A stretch of DNA of 32,043 bases from contig NZ_PKDG01000001.1 of assembly GCF_002863005.1 (NCBI RefSeq), positions 1 through 32,043 on the forward strand. The letters run 5' to 3'. The notes beneath the pieces were generated by a model, which was not told the origin of the DNA, did no database searches, and was given only the letters and a program-made list of their open reading frames with translations. Positions 15,704 through 23,790 of this stretch are shown in pieces (positions within the stretch are counted from its first letter, which is position 1; each line of letters begins with the position of its first letter). The translations under genes were made by a program, and so were the position numbers. The stretch comes from Pseudoxanthomonas sp. (GTDB taxonomy: Bacteria > Pseudomonadota > Gammaproteobacteria > Xanthomonadales > Xanthomonadaceae).

Positions 15704-16099
15704 TCAGCCTTCGCCGGAACGCCACGTCGACGGGGTTTCGTTGGCCACGACATCAACACGTGCGCGCGCCGCCTCCAGTGGCCGGATTTCCAGCGTCAGC
15801 CCGAAGGCCAGGCAGGGGTTCTCGGACGCGATCCGCGCGGCGTGATCCAGCGACTCGGCGACGATGAACCAGTAGCCGCCGACCAGTTCCTTGGCTTCGG
15901 CGAACGGTCCGTCGGTGATGCCTCTTCGAGATACCTGTCTGCCTCGGTTCTCGAGACGGCTGCCGGGCTTGAGCACGCCGTCGGCCACGCCTTTTTCGTA
16001 CCAAGTGTAGAAGCGATCGATGGCGTCCTGCACGTCTTCTTTCGATGCGCTTTCGTCCCACTGGCCGCGGGAGATGAGGAGGTAGTCGGAGGTCGTCAT
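15704..16099 (-). CDS. YCII-domain protein
   Basis: A 131-residue protein with a YCII-related ferredoxin-like fold. The family signature is clear: TDGPFAEAKELVGGYWFIVA in the middle, preceded by a charged helix (FYTWYEKGVADGVLKPGSRL) and followed by AARIASENPC. This YCII subgroup is common in Proteobacteria and actinobacteria, often next to extracytoplasmic sigma factor genes. None is present here. The biochemical function is unknown. It sits in a run of minus-strand genes (zinc ribbon, MAPEG, YCII, GFA) with gaps of 9-24 nt that probably share a transcript. Confidence 0.9.
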   Translation of the reverse strand: MTTSDYLLISRGQWDESASKEDVQDAIDRFYTWYEKGVADGVLKPGSRLENRGRQVSRRGITDGPFAEAKELVGGYWFIVAESLDHAARIASENPCLAFGLTLEIRPLEAARARVDVVANETPSTWRSGEG

Positions 16100-16123
16100 G
16101 AGGGGTCCAGGAGGAAGGGCGGA

Positions 16124-16546
16124 TTACGCGTGCGCCAGCGCTGCCTGCAGCAGTAGGCCCCACAGGCCCAGCACCGCCACGAAATTCGCGGTGAAGACGA
16201 GCCCCCGCAGGCGTACGTTCGTGGTCGCGACCTGCACGACGCTATGCAGGACACGACCGGCGACGAACAGCCACGCGAGGGCGATGGCAGCGTGGCTCGC
16301 GCCAAGCAACATCAGCACGACGCAGGCGACATGGAAGAACAGCGGCCACTCGAACTGGTTGGACAGGTTGGCGCTGATCCGCGGCTCGACCTTCGCCCAC
16401 GGATTGCTGCCATCCGCGCGGCGGCCGATGCCCCAGATCGCCGGCGCCCGCGCGATCGTCAGCAGCACGTAGAGGCACGCGGCGAGCGCGACATGCGCCG
16501 TCATCGGCAGCAGCAGGGCGGTATCGAGGGGCGTGAGCGCGGTCAT
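16124..16546 (-). CDS. MAPEG-family membrane protein
   Basis: A 140-residue integral membrane protein with about four hydrophobic helices (LLPMTAHVALAACLYVLLTI; the segment around FFHVACVVLMLLGA; AIALAWLFVAGRVLHSVVQV; VFTANFVAVLGLWGLLLQAA). The segment NLSNQFEWPLFFHVAC and the R-V-L-H-S tetrad identify the MAPEG superfamily (eicosanoid and glutathione metabolism). Bacterial members are mostly uncharacterised; some conjugate glutathione. The start overlaps the zinc-ribbon stop (ATGA), so translation is coupled. Confidence 0.87.
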   Translation of the reverse strand: MTALTPLDTALLLPMTAHVALAACLYVLLTIARAPAIWGIGRRADGSNPWAKVEPRISANLSNQFEWPLFFHVACVVLMLLGASHAAIALAWLFVAGRVLHSVVQVATTNVRLRGLVFTANFVAVLGLWGLLLQAALAHA

Positions 16547-16872
16547 GGCAGCGACGGATTCGCCAGGTAGGCCGCACCCAAGGCGGCGACCAGGCCGAGG
16601 AGGACGAAAAGACCGTAGCGCAGGCGGAACGGGATATCCGGCTTGCCATAACGCCGTTCGGCCTGCAACCGATCCAGTCGCCAGCCATGGTGGCATTCCG
16701 GACAGGCCAGCTGGTAGCGCCGACCGTAGACGAAGCCGAACAGCAGGTCGAACTCACCGTACTTGTAGGCCAGCTGCGGCTGGAAGTCGCGCTCCTGATC
16801 GCAACGCGGGCAATGCTGCGGCTCCGGTTCGCCCACCGGCACCACGCGTTCGCCCTGGCCGATCATGAACAT
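16543..16872 (-). CDS. Zinc-ribbon protein with C-terminal membrane helix
   Basis: About 109 residues. The N terminus (MFMIGQGERVV) and two Cys pairs, C21/C24 (HCPRCD) and C57/C60 (ACPECH), match the zinc-ribbon_15 type of small protein. A single transmembrane helix near residues 87-104 (LFVLLGLVAALGAAYLA) would anchor it with the ribbon probably in the cytosol. Three ATGs occur close together (16875, 16872, 16866); I chose 16872 by comparison with the common MFxIG start. The function is unknown. It is probably the first gene of the short minus-strand operon leading to the GFA gene. Confidence 0.75.
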   Translation of the reverse strand: MFMIGQGERVVPVGEPEPQHCPRCDQERDFQPQLAYKYGEFDLLFGFVYGRRYQLACPECHHGWRLDRLQAERRYGKPDIPFRLRYGLFVLLGLVAALGAAYLANPSLP

Positions 16873-16953
16873 CATGCGTGCCGTCCGCTTGCGTGCATGC
16901 GAATCCTCCGTAGGCGTCAGAGTGGATGAAAGGCGTGGCGCCCGCTCCACGGA

Positions 16954-17508
16954 TTATGTATCGAGGGTGATCGCGCCAGTAAGATCGGCTTGGCGAGGCC
17001 GGTAGCCACGGTCGATCAGTGCGCAGGCTAGCGCTGCTAAGCGCTCCTCTTGGCGAGCGCCCTGTCCGGTGAAGTTCGCCAATGCACCTTCGCTTAAAGA
17101 CTCGGCGATATCGGGGCCTGAGAGGCCCGAGACAAGTTGCGAGGCCTCGTTGATTTCCTGTAGCTCAGGGAGCGAGGGCATATTGGCCAAGGCAGCGGGA
17201 TTAGTGAAAACGAACTCGTGAGCGCGGTTCGCCGAAAGCGATGCATCAATGGCAGTCGTGCCGGCGCGGTCGTGAGCGACTCCCGTCTCGAGGTGCAGAG
17301 CGCCCCTGAGGAGATTGGCTGTCACGCAGGTATCTCTGGTGATCCCGCGGGTAGGGTCCACCAGTCTTATCTTGACGTAGTGAGGCGAAGTGGACCTCGT
17401 GCGCATCGCCTCCATAAAGGCGCCGTGTGCCTGCACGCCTACGTCCTGACGCGCGCAGGACGCGAAAAAAAAGGCGTATAACCCGACTTTCACGCGCTGT
17501 CCGACCAT
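16954..17508 (-). CDS. Putative lipoprotein, no recognised family
   Basis: I do not recognise this 184-residue protein. The N terminus MVGQRVKVGLYAFFFASC resembles a lipoprotein signal with a lipobox-like F-A-S-C, so Cys18 may be lipidated. The mature part is mixed polar, with a helical C-terminal half (SLPELQEINEASQLVSGLSG, then ARQEERLAALACALIDRGY). Sampled stretches of this gene are near 57% GC, clearly lower than adjoining genes, and it lies next to a dispersed repeat, both consistent with recent gain. An eight-base A/T run (17465-17472) falls inside the signal-peptide codons. It could also be a decaying gene. Confidence 0.5.
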   Translation of the reverse strand: MVGQRVKVGLYAFFFASCARQDVGVQAHGAFMEAMRTRSTSPHYVKIRLVDPTRGITRDTCVTANLLRGALHLETGVAHDRAGTTAIDASLSANRAHEFVFTNPAALANMPSLPELQEINEASQLVSGLSGPDIAESLSEGALANFTGQGARQEERLAALACALIDRGYRPRQADLTGAITLDT

Positions 17509-17542
17509 GAATAACCCCGTTGCGCACGTCTAGCGACCGTAG

Positions 17543-17578
17543 CCCGGGTAAGCGTAACGCACCCGGGATGCGTTACGC
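17543..17578. repeat. Interleaved palindromic repeat
   Basis: CCCGGGT (17543-17549) is inverted at 17561-17567 (ACCCGGG), and GCGTAACGC (17552-17560) is inverted at 17570-17578 (GCGTTACGC). The two stems overlap, so only one can form at a time. The start, GTAGCCCGGGTAAGCG, is a motif known to be dispersed in many proteobacterial genomes. The surrounding 17509-17652 has no gene. Confidence 0.75.
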
Positions 17579-17652
17579 GGCCCGTCCCCGCTTGCGGCCT
17601 TCGATCCGTCCCGGACTACGACGCTGTCGCACAGCGCTCCGAGCGTCCCCTG

Positions 17653-18090
17653 CTACGCATCCGCGTCGCGCTGGATCGCGGGTGAGGCGGGGCGGTCCGC
17701 GACAGCGGACGTGATCGCGGGCCAATGCCTGCGCAGCTTGAGAGGAATGACGACAGCGGCGACCAAGGCTGCGGTACAGGAGACGATAGGCGTACCGTGT
17801 TCGGCGGCCACGAAGATTCCATTGGCGAGCGCCCGGTAGCCGCGTGCGTGCAGGTCGGAGGCGATGAATGTCTTGAGGACTTCTAGCGGCAGCAGCAACG
17901 CGGCCGCGAACACCATCACGCCATAGCTCAACAGCAGGCATGCGAAAGCGAACGACCGTCTGCAGGACCGTGGCATGCCGGACCGCCAGGCAATCGCCCA
18001 TGCGATCCACGCCGGCAGCAGTACGGTGGCCACCAGGCCCGCGGCCGCCAGCAGGACTATCGTTGCCATCACGATCAGATCGCTATCCAT
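17653..18090 (-). CDS. Small integral membrane protein, unknown
   Basis: A 145-residue protein with three clear hydrophobic segments: about 5-34 (LIVMATIVLLAAAGLVATVL and on), 47-70 (FAFACLLLSYGVMVFAAALL) and 96-116 (TPIVSCTAALVAAVVIPL), ending in a polar tail. No conserved motif points to a family. The start has a weak ribosome-binding site (AGG seven bases upstream). It lies between an interleaved repeat and pepQ on the same strand. Base composition is like its neighbours. It is likely a real gene, but coding status rests on frame length and membrane character only. Confidence 0.6.
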   Translation of the reverse strand: MDSDLIVMATIVLLAAAGLVATVLLPAWIAWAIAWRSGMPRSCRRSFAFACLLLSYGVMVFAAALLLPLEVLKTFIASDLHARGYRALANGIFVAAEHGTPIVSCTAALVAAVVIPLKLRRHWPAITSAVADRPASPAIQRDADA

Positions 18091-18148
18091 GGAGATACCT
18101 GATGACGTCGAGCGCTGGGTGGACGGGATCGCGTTGCGAATCGCCGCG

Positions 18149-19489
18149 TCAGCCCGCTTCCGCGAACGCCGGCCTCGTCAGGTTGTCCGCATCGCCTTCG
18201 GTGCACAGCACTTCGTCCTCGATGCGGATGCCGCCGTACGGGCGGAATGCGTCGACGCGCGTCCAGTCGACGCTGGCGGCGTGGCCGTTCTTCTTGACCT
18301 CGTCCAGCAGCAGGTCGATGAAGTACAGGCCGGGTTCGATGGTCACCACCATGCCCGGTTCCAGCACGCGGGTCATGCGCAGGTAGGGATGGCCGGCGGG
18401 CCGTTCGATGCGGCCGCCACGATCGCTCGCGGCGAAGCCGGCCACGTCGTGCACCTGCAGGCCGATCGGATGGCCCAGGCCGTGCGGGAAGAACGCCGCG
18501 CTGACGCCGGTGGCGACCGCGGCCTCGGGCGATACCGTGATCACGCCGAAGTCCTTCAGGATGCCCATCAGCGTGTGGTGCGCATCCACGTGCAACTGCC
18601 GGTAATCCACGTCCGCCCGCACCCCGGCGCACATGCGCTGCTGCGCGGCATCCACCGCGTCGATCAGCGCCTGGAAGTCGCCACCGGTGTCGTAGGCGTA
18701 AGTGCGGGTGATGTCGCTGGCGTAGCCATGGAAACTGGCGCCGGCGTCGATCAGGAAGCTGCGCAGCGGATCGGGCGCCACGCGCTGCAGTTCCATGTAG
18801 TGCAGGATCGCCGCGTGTTCGTTGAGGCCGATGATGTTGCCGTAGGGCAGGTCATTGGCATCCTGGCCCACCGCCGTGCAGTAGGCCATGTGGATGCCGA
18901 ACTCGCTCTCCCCCGCGCGGAAGGCAGCTTCGGCGGCGCGGTGTCCGCGCACGGCCAGGCGCTGCGCCTGCCGCATCAGCGCGATCTCGTAGGGCGTCTT
19001 GTAAGAGCGCTGGTATTCCAGGTACTGGATCACCGGCTCGGGATTGTTCGGCGCGTAGTCGCCGAGCGTGCTCTGCGGCTCGCCGAGGATCGCACTGCGG
19101 GCCGCAGGCGGCAGCAGCGCCGCCGCTTCGTCCGGCTTGCGGATGATGTGGACATCGACGTGGTCCACCCACCAGCCGCTCGGTGCCCCTGGCACGACAT
19201 GCCAGTAGTCGAACGGCTGGTAGAAGATCACCTGCGGCCGCTTGCCGGGCGTGTACACAAGCCAGCTGTAGGGCAGCCGCGTGAGCGGCAGCCAGGCCTT
19301 GAACTGCGGGTTCACCGCGTACGGATAGTCGCGGTCGTCGAAGACCTGCCAATGCTGGGTCCCGCTGGGCACGACCAGGTGGTCGAAGCCGCCGCGTGCC
19401 AACGCTTCGTCCGCCCGCCGCTTCATCGTGGCCAGATGATCGGCGTACAGCGGGACGAGGTCGGTATCGAAGGAAGCGGGGGCATTCAT
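18149..19489 (-). CDS. pepQ: Xaa-Pro dipeptidase (prolidase)
   Basis: PepQ hydrolyses dipeptides with C-terminal proline. The start at 19489 (MNAPASFDTD) gives 446 residues, close to the 443 of E. coli PepQ; an upstream start at 19528 adds 13 residues without similarity. The catalytic domain supplies the metal ligands D248 (LIDAG), D259 (SDITRTY), H340 (FPHGLGHPIGL), E385 (TIEPGLYF) and E424 (IRIEDEV). The N-terminal segment GTQHWQVFDDRDYPYAVNPQ is characteristic of the PepQ branch rather than PepP. It is cytosolic and probably transcribed alone. Confidence 0.97.
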   Translation of the reverse strand: MNAPASFDTDLVPLYADHLATMKRRADEALARGGFDHLVVPSGTQHWQVFDDRDYPYAVNPQFKAWLPLTRLPYSWLVYTPGKRPQVIFYQPFDYWHVVPGAPSGWWVDHVDVHIIRKPDEAAALLPPAARSAILGEPQSTLGDYAPNNPEPVIQYLEYQRSYKTPYEIALMRQAQRLAVRGHRAAEAAFRAGESEFGIHMAYCTAVGQDANDLPYGNIIGLNEHAAILHYMELQRVAPDPLRSFLIDAGASFHGYASDITRTYAYDTGGDFQALIDAVDAAQQRMCAGVRADVDYRQLHVDAHHTLMGILKDFGVITVSPEAAVATGVSAAFFPHGLGHPIGLQVHDVAGFAASDRGGRIERPAGHPYLRMTRVLEPGMVVTIEPGLYFIDLLLDEVKKNGHAASVDWTRVDAFRPYGGIRIEDEVLCTEGDADNLTRPAFAEAG

Positions 19490-19556
19490 GGCGTCGGCTC
19501 GTACTGAAGAGCCGTCATTCTGCCGCAATCGACCGGACCCGGCCGCAGCGGTGCGA

Positions 19557-19904
19557 TCAATCGGCTTCGGGTCCGGCGTTGACCCACTGGCGCAGCCGTT
19601 CCAGCGGCTCGCGGTCGATGGTGAGGAAGCGCAGGCCGGCGAAGGCCTGCCCGGGCGTGTTCGCGGCGGCGGACCAGATCAGGTGCGCGCCCACATCGAT
19701 CGGCTGATCCTGGCCGCGCGCGTCCTGCAAGTGGAAACGCAGCTGGTACAGCGCATCGTCGACCATCGGTTCGGTGGCGACCAGCAGCATGCCCGATTCG
19801 GAGAGGTTGCCGAGCCGGCCGATCACCTGTTCCGTCATCAGGTCGAAGACCGGCACCGGCTTCGGGACGTTGCGCCGGCGGGCGCGGCGGAACTCGCGCA
19901 TCAT
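19557..19904 (-). CDS. PilZ-domain protein
   Basis: A 115-residue, single-domain candidate receptor for cyclic di-GMP. The N-terminal arginine cluster (FRRARRRN) and N-L-S-E-S-G (33-38) match the two binding motifs RxxxR and [DN]xSxxG. The remaining beta-strands end with AFAGLRFLTIDREPLERLR, a common PilZ closing helix. Its ATG overlaps the stop of the DUF1631 gene (ATGA), which argues that the two are made in fixed proportion and may work together. Ligand binding is predicted, not shown; the output process (motility, adhesion, virulence) is unknown. Confidence 0.92.
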   Translation of the reverse strand: MMREFRRARRRNVPKPVPVFDLMTEQVIGRLGNLSESGMLLVATEPMVDDALYQLRFHLQDARGQDQPIDVGAHLIWSAAANTPGQAFAGLRFLTIDREPLERLRQWVNAGPEAD

Positions 19905-22429
19905 GCGATGTCTCCTGCGGGTTCGCCGCCACGGCCCGTCAGGCTGCGCAGCGCGCTGAGGGTGGCGTTCCAGGCACGGTCGATCAGGCGGCCGCGATCT
20001 TCGGTGACCACCTGCGCCTGGCCCTTGGCCATCAGGTGCGCCAGCGTATCCAGCGAATGCTCGCCCACGCGCTGGCCGCGCTGGTTGACGAACAGGGCGT
20101 TGCCGGTCACCGGACTGAACCACGACAGGCGCTGGCGCTGCACGTCGCCCTGCTGGTTGCGGGTGAATTCGAACCAGGTGCCGAACGGGAGCGTGCGCAG
20201 GTAGTCGTAGCACTCCTGCTCCTGCGGCGTACGCGGCTGCACCGGCTTCTTCTTGACCTCGCCCTGTCCGCCCAGCCGCGCGCGCGCCTTCAGCCGCGCG
20301 GTCAGCTCGGTGCGCGACGTGGTCTCGTCTTCCTCCGCACTGGAGAGCCGGCGCGAGATCGCGGCGGCCTCGTCCTCGTGGTAGCCCACCTGCACCAGCG
20401 ACTTCTCGATCTTCGTCGCCAGCGCCGGATCGGCGGGCTGCGCCGAGGTCGTGGCGGCCACGATCTCCAGCGTGGTCTGCAGCTGGTCGGCCCATTCGGT
20501 GGACGATTCGCCATTGCGCAGCTGGGTGAGCGTCAGCACGTCCGCCCACGCCTGGCTGAGCAGCGCCTGCACGAACTTCTGCGGTTTGGCATCGGCCATC
20601 GCCGACTCGATGGTGTCGGCGGCGCGCTGCTTGGCCACCTCAAGCCGGTCCTTGCCGCGTGCGGCTTCGATCTGCCGACGCTCGGCCAGCTCCGCCTTGC
20701 GCGCGGCCGCCTGCAGGTGCTGCTGCACGTCGCGGTTGGCGTCTTCGAAGACAGCCTCGTCGCCCTCGTAGGTCTCGACGACGGTCTCGACCGCCTTGTG
20801 CAAGCGTTGCACCAGGTGGGGATCGACATCGTCGTCACCGAGCCAGGTGGCGCCGGACTCGGCGACCGTGTTGAGAAGGTCGCGCGCCGGGTGCTGCGGC
20901 CGCAGGAAGAAATTGCGGTCGCGCAGGGCCGCCTGCACCACGGGTACCTGCAGGCGCACCAGCATGTCGGCGGCGGGCGCGTCGTGCTGCACTTCGCGCT
21001 CGATCTCGTTGTAGAGCAGGTCGAGCAGCTCGAACGTGTCGGAATCGGCGCTGGCCAGCGTGGCGCCTGGGCCGTGCTTGGCGCGGACTTCGGCGAGCAT
21101 GGTCTGCTGCAGGTCCGCCACGGTGCGGCGCGGCTGGTCCGGTGTCCGTGCGGGCAGCGGTGCGCTCTGCAGCATCCGCAGCGTGTCGAGGACGTCCGGC
21201 GTCGGCAGCAGGCGGCGCGGCGCCGCATCGCGCGTCGCGCTGCCCCCGGTGGTCGAGGGCATTGCGGCAGCACCGCCCGTGCCTCCCTGTGCCTGGGGCA
21301 GACCGCCGCCGTCGCCCATGGATGCGGGTTGCGCGCCAACACCCCCGTCGCGGGTCATCGCTGCGCCGTCGCCCGCCTGTCCCCCGAGCGACGCGATGTC
21401 ACCGGCCTGCGCGAGTGCATCGGCCTGGAGTCCGCCGCGGCGGATGGCCAGCAGCTTCTGCAGGACCTCGAATGAGCCCGCCGTCTCCTTCGGCGCGTCC
21501 GCAGCGGTCGCGGCATCGGCTGAGGTAGGCGCAGACGTGGCCGCCTGCGGGAGGGCGTCTCCACTCCAATTGCCACCGGTCAGCGCACCCGCGACCGCAT
21601 GCAGTTGCTCCGGCGTCAGCGTGGCCCAATGGGATCCGGCCGGCTGGCCCTGCCAGCCGGTCATGGGCCGGGCGCCGCCGCCCGCTTCGTCGCGGGGCGG
21701 CCGCACGATCTCGAGATTGCGTGCGCGCCGCGGCATGTAGACCAGGCCGGGCAGGATGCCCTCGCGCGCCAGGAACTGGTTCACCGTGTTCGCCCACTCG
21801 GTGTAGTTCAGCATCACCTTGTGGTCGAAGCTGCGGTACAGCACGAGCTGCGCATCGATGGACAACTCGAGGCAGGCGGCGGCTTCCTTCAGCAGCTGGC
21901 ACAGGCGGTAAGGGCCCAGCGGCAGCGTCTCGGCCTCGTAGGCCGGTTGGCCGGCGATGACGCCCATACGCTGGCCCAGCATCAGGATCTGCGCGTTGCC
22001 GCGCTGCTCATGCCGGCGTGCGACTTCGCGCAGCACGATTTCCTGGTCCATCACCGCGTCTTCGACCAGCGTCATGGTCTGGAAATCCAGGCGGGCGGGG
22101 GCCTGTTCGCCGCGACCGCGCGTGCTGCGGATCGCGGCCAGCTCGGACTCCAGTGCGAACATGTACTGCGGCACCAGGTCCACTCGGTTCTTCTGCAGCG
22201 ACCGCAGGTCGACGAAGATCTGCGTCTGCATGTGGTTGCTGCGGGCCTGCTCGGCCTGCTTGAAGAGCTGCTGCTCGAACTCCACCAGCATGCCGTTCAG
22301 CGCGGACACGAAATCCGGCGCGATGTGGTCGAACAGGTTCTGCAGCAGTCGCCGCACGCGCGGCGGCAGCGCCGACGATGCAATCGTGGTCGGCGCGGCA
22401 GCGGACGTCGGCGGTCGTGTCGCGGTCAT
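19901..22429 (-). CDS. DUF1631-family protein
   Basis: A large cytosolic protein of 842 residues from the ATG at 22429; a start at 22501 is possible but adds a tail of low complexity. The N-terminal part (SALPPRVRRLLQNLFDHIAPDF, then KNRVDLVPQYMFALESEL) and the C-terminal part (ECYDYLRTLPFGTWFEFTRN, then RQRLSWFSPVTGNALFVNQRG) are recognisable DUF1631 segments. Between about residues 240 and 420 lies a long Ala/Gly-rich, probably disordered linker. The last 120 residues (strand-rich, LSWFSPVTGNALFVN) could be a small beta-barrel. No catalytic motif is seen. The overlap with a PilZ gene suggests a cyclic-di-GMP-linked role. Some databases label homologues 'thymidine phosphorylase', which the sequence does not support. 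Confidence 0.88.
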   Translation of the reverse strand: MTATRPPTSAAAPTTIASSALPPRVRRLLQNLFDHIAPDFVSALNGMLVEFEQQLFKQAEQARSNHMQTQIFVDLRSLQKNRVDLVPQYMFALESELAAIRSTRGRGEQAPARLDFQTMTLVEDAVMDQEIVLREVARRHEQRGNAQILMLGQRMGVIAGQPAYEAETLPLGPYRLCQLLKEAAACLELSIDAQLVLYRSFDHKVMLNYTEWANTVNQFLAREGILPGLVYMPRRARNLEIVRPPRDEAGGGARPMTGWQGQPAGSHWATLTPEQLHAVAGALTGGNWSGDALPQAATSAPTSADAATAADAPKETAGSFEVLQKLLAIRRGGLQADALAQAGDIASLGGQAGDGAAMTRDGGVGAQPASMGDGGGLPQAQGGTGGAAAMPSTTGGSATRDAAPRRLLPTPDVLDTLRMLQSAPLPARTPDQPRRTVADLQQTMLAEVRAKHGPGATLASADSDTFELLDLLYNEIEREVQHDAPAADMLVRLQVPVVQAALRDRNFFLRPQHPARDLLNTVAESGATWLGDDDVDPHLVQRLHKAVETVVETYEGDEAVFEDANRDVQQHLQAAARKAELAERRQIEAARGKDRLEVAKQRAADTIESAMADAKPQKFVQALLSQAWADVLTLTQLRNGESSTEWADQLQTTLEIVAATTSAQPADPALATKIEKSLVQVGYHEDEAAAISRRLSSAEEDETTSRTELTARLKARARLGGQGEVKKKPVQPRTPQEQECYDYLRTLPFGTWFEFTRNQQGDVQRQRLSWFSPVTGNALFVNQRGQRVGEHSLDTLAHLMAKGQAQVVTEDRGRLIDRAWNATLSALRSLTGRGGEPAGDIA

Positions 22430-22519
22430 CGGTGCAGTGGGCTCCCCCGTGGCGGCATCATTATCACACCCTGTGTCGCCTGCGCACCCATCCATCGCCA
22501 TCTCACGGCAGCCGGGTGC

Positions 22520-23674
22520 CTAGCTGTCCAGGAACAGTTCGACCACATCGTTGGTGAACCGGCGTCCCAGCGCCGTGGGGCTCACATGGGTCTGCGAGAC
22601 GTCCAGCCAGCCCCGTTGCAAGGCGTGTTCCAGCGGACCGGCGATGTTCGATACCGGCAGGCCGGTGGTGGCGGTGAAGTCCGCCAGTGCGAAGCCATCC
22701 TGCAGCCTCAACGCGTTCAGCATGAACTCGAACGGCCGGCGATCCGGCGTGATGTCGTCGTCACCGCCGATCGCCGCCGGCGTGCCCGCGGCGGCGAGAT
22801 AGGCGGCAGGGTGCTTGATCTTCCAGCGGCGCAGAATCCGCTGCGTCGCCCCCGCGGTGATCTTGCCGTGCGCGCCGGCGCCGACCCCGATGTAATCGCC
22901 GTAACGCCAATAATTGAGGTTGTGCGCACAGCGGCGTTGCGGACGGGCGTATGCGCTGACCTCGTAGTGCGCGTACCCCGCGTCGGCCAACAGCGCCTGG
23001 CAATGCTCCTGCATGTCCCATGCGTGATCGTCGTCGGGGATGCCCTGCGGTGGCCGCGCGAAGAACACGGTGTTCGGTTCCAGCGTCAGCTGGTAATGCG
23101 AGATGTGTGCGGGCTGCAAGGCGAACGCGCGCTGCAGGTCGTGCTCGGCCATGGCCAGGGTCTGGCCGGGCAGGGCATACATCAGGTCGAGGTTGAGGTT
23201 GTCGAAGCCGGCATCCTGCGCCAGCCTGACCGCGTGCTCGGCCTCGCGGCTGTCGTGGATGCGGCCGAGTTTTTCCAGGCTCGCGTCATCGAAGCTCTGG
23301 ATGCCGAAGCTGATCCGGTTGACGCCCGCCGCCCGATAGCGGTCGAAACGCCCGTGCTCGGCCGTGCCCGGGTTGGTCTCCAGCGTGATCTCCAGCCCCG
23401 GCGCGAAACGCAGCCGGCTGCTCGCACCCTGCAGGAAGCGGTCGATCGCATCCGGCGGGAACAGGCTGGGCGTCCCGCCGCCGAAGAACACGCTGTGCAC
23501 GGTACGGCCCCATACGAGCGGCAGGTCGTGGTCCAGGTCGCGCAGCAGCGCATCCACGTAGTCGTCGAAGGGCAGTGCGCCGTTGCCCTGGTGCGAATTG
23601 AAGTCGCAGTACGGACACTTGCGCACGCACCACGGGAGGTGCACGTAGAGCGAGAGGGGCGGGGGAATCAGCAT
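22520..23674 (-). CDS. hemW: Radical SAM heme chaperone HemW
   Basis: A 384-residue radical SAM protein once called oxygen-independent coproporphyrinogen oxidase-like. The iron-sulfur cysteines C16, C20 and C23 (WCVRKCPYCDF) sit near the N terminus, followed by FFGGGTPSLF (SAM-binding G-G-G-T-P) and NRISFGIQSFD. The short N terminus before the cysteines, and the conserved HNLNYWRYGDYIGVGAGAHG, are HemW rather than HemN features. HemW delivers heme to acceptor proteins such as respiratory cytochromes. The gene is downstream of rdgB, as in many Gammaproteobacteria, with a palindromic repeat in between. Confidence 0.95.
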   Translation of the reverse strand: MLIPPPLSLYVHLPWCVRKCPYCDFNSHQGNGALPFDDYVDALLRDLDHDLPLVWGRTVHSVFFGGGTPSLFPPDAIDRFLQGASSRLRFAPGLEITLETNPGTAEHGRFDRYRAAGVNRISFGIQSFDDASLEKLGRIHDSREAEHAVRLAQDAGFDNLNLDLMYALPGQTLAMAEHDLQRAFALQPAHISHYQLTLEPNTVFFARPPQGIPDDDHAWDMQEHCQALLADAGYAHYEVSAYARPQRRCAHNLNYWRYGDYIGVGAGAHGKITAGATQRILRRWKIKHPAAYLAAAGTPAAIGGDDDITPDRRPFEFMLNALRLQDGFALADFTATTGLPVSNIAGPLEHALQRGWLDVSQTHVSPTALGRRFTNDVVELFLDS

Positions 23675-23709
23675 GTCGGGTAAGCCAGTCTTGTCGTCCG
23701 TTCAAGCAT

Positions 23710-23790
23710 CTGCAGGAGCGCCCCGTGGGCGCGATGCTTCGTCTCGCGGGGTGTGCGGAAAAGCATCGCGGACATGGCCCGCGCCTACCA
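23710..23790. repeat. REP-like palindromic element, family B copy 2
   Basis: Imperfect arms 23710-23739 (CTGCAGGAGCG...GCGATGCTT) and 23761-23790 (AAGCATCGCGGACATGGCCC and on) share their right half with the element at 10888-10963. The element lies between rdgB and hemW; its last bases (CTACCA, plus strand) include the rdgB stop codon. Confidence 0.75.

Noticed and set aside
17573-18010. Alternative minus-strand frame overlapping the small membrane protein
   Set aside because: It is arginine-rich with no membrane pattern; the overlapping 145-aa frame has clear hydrophobic helices and a plausible start.
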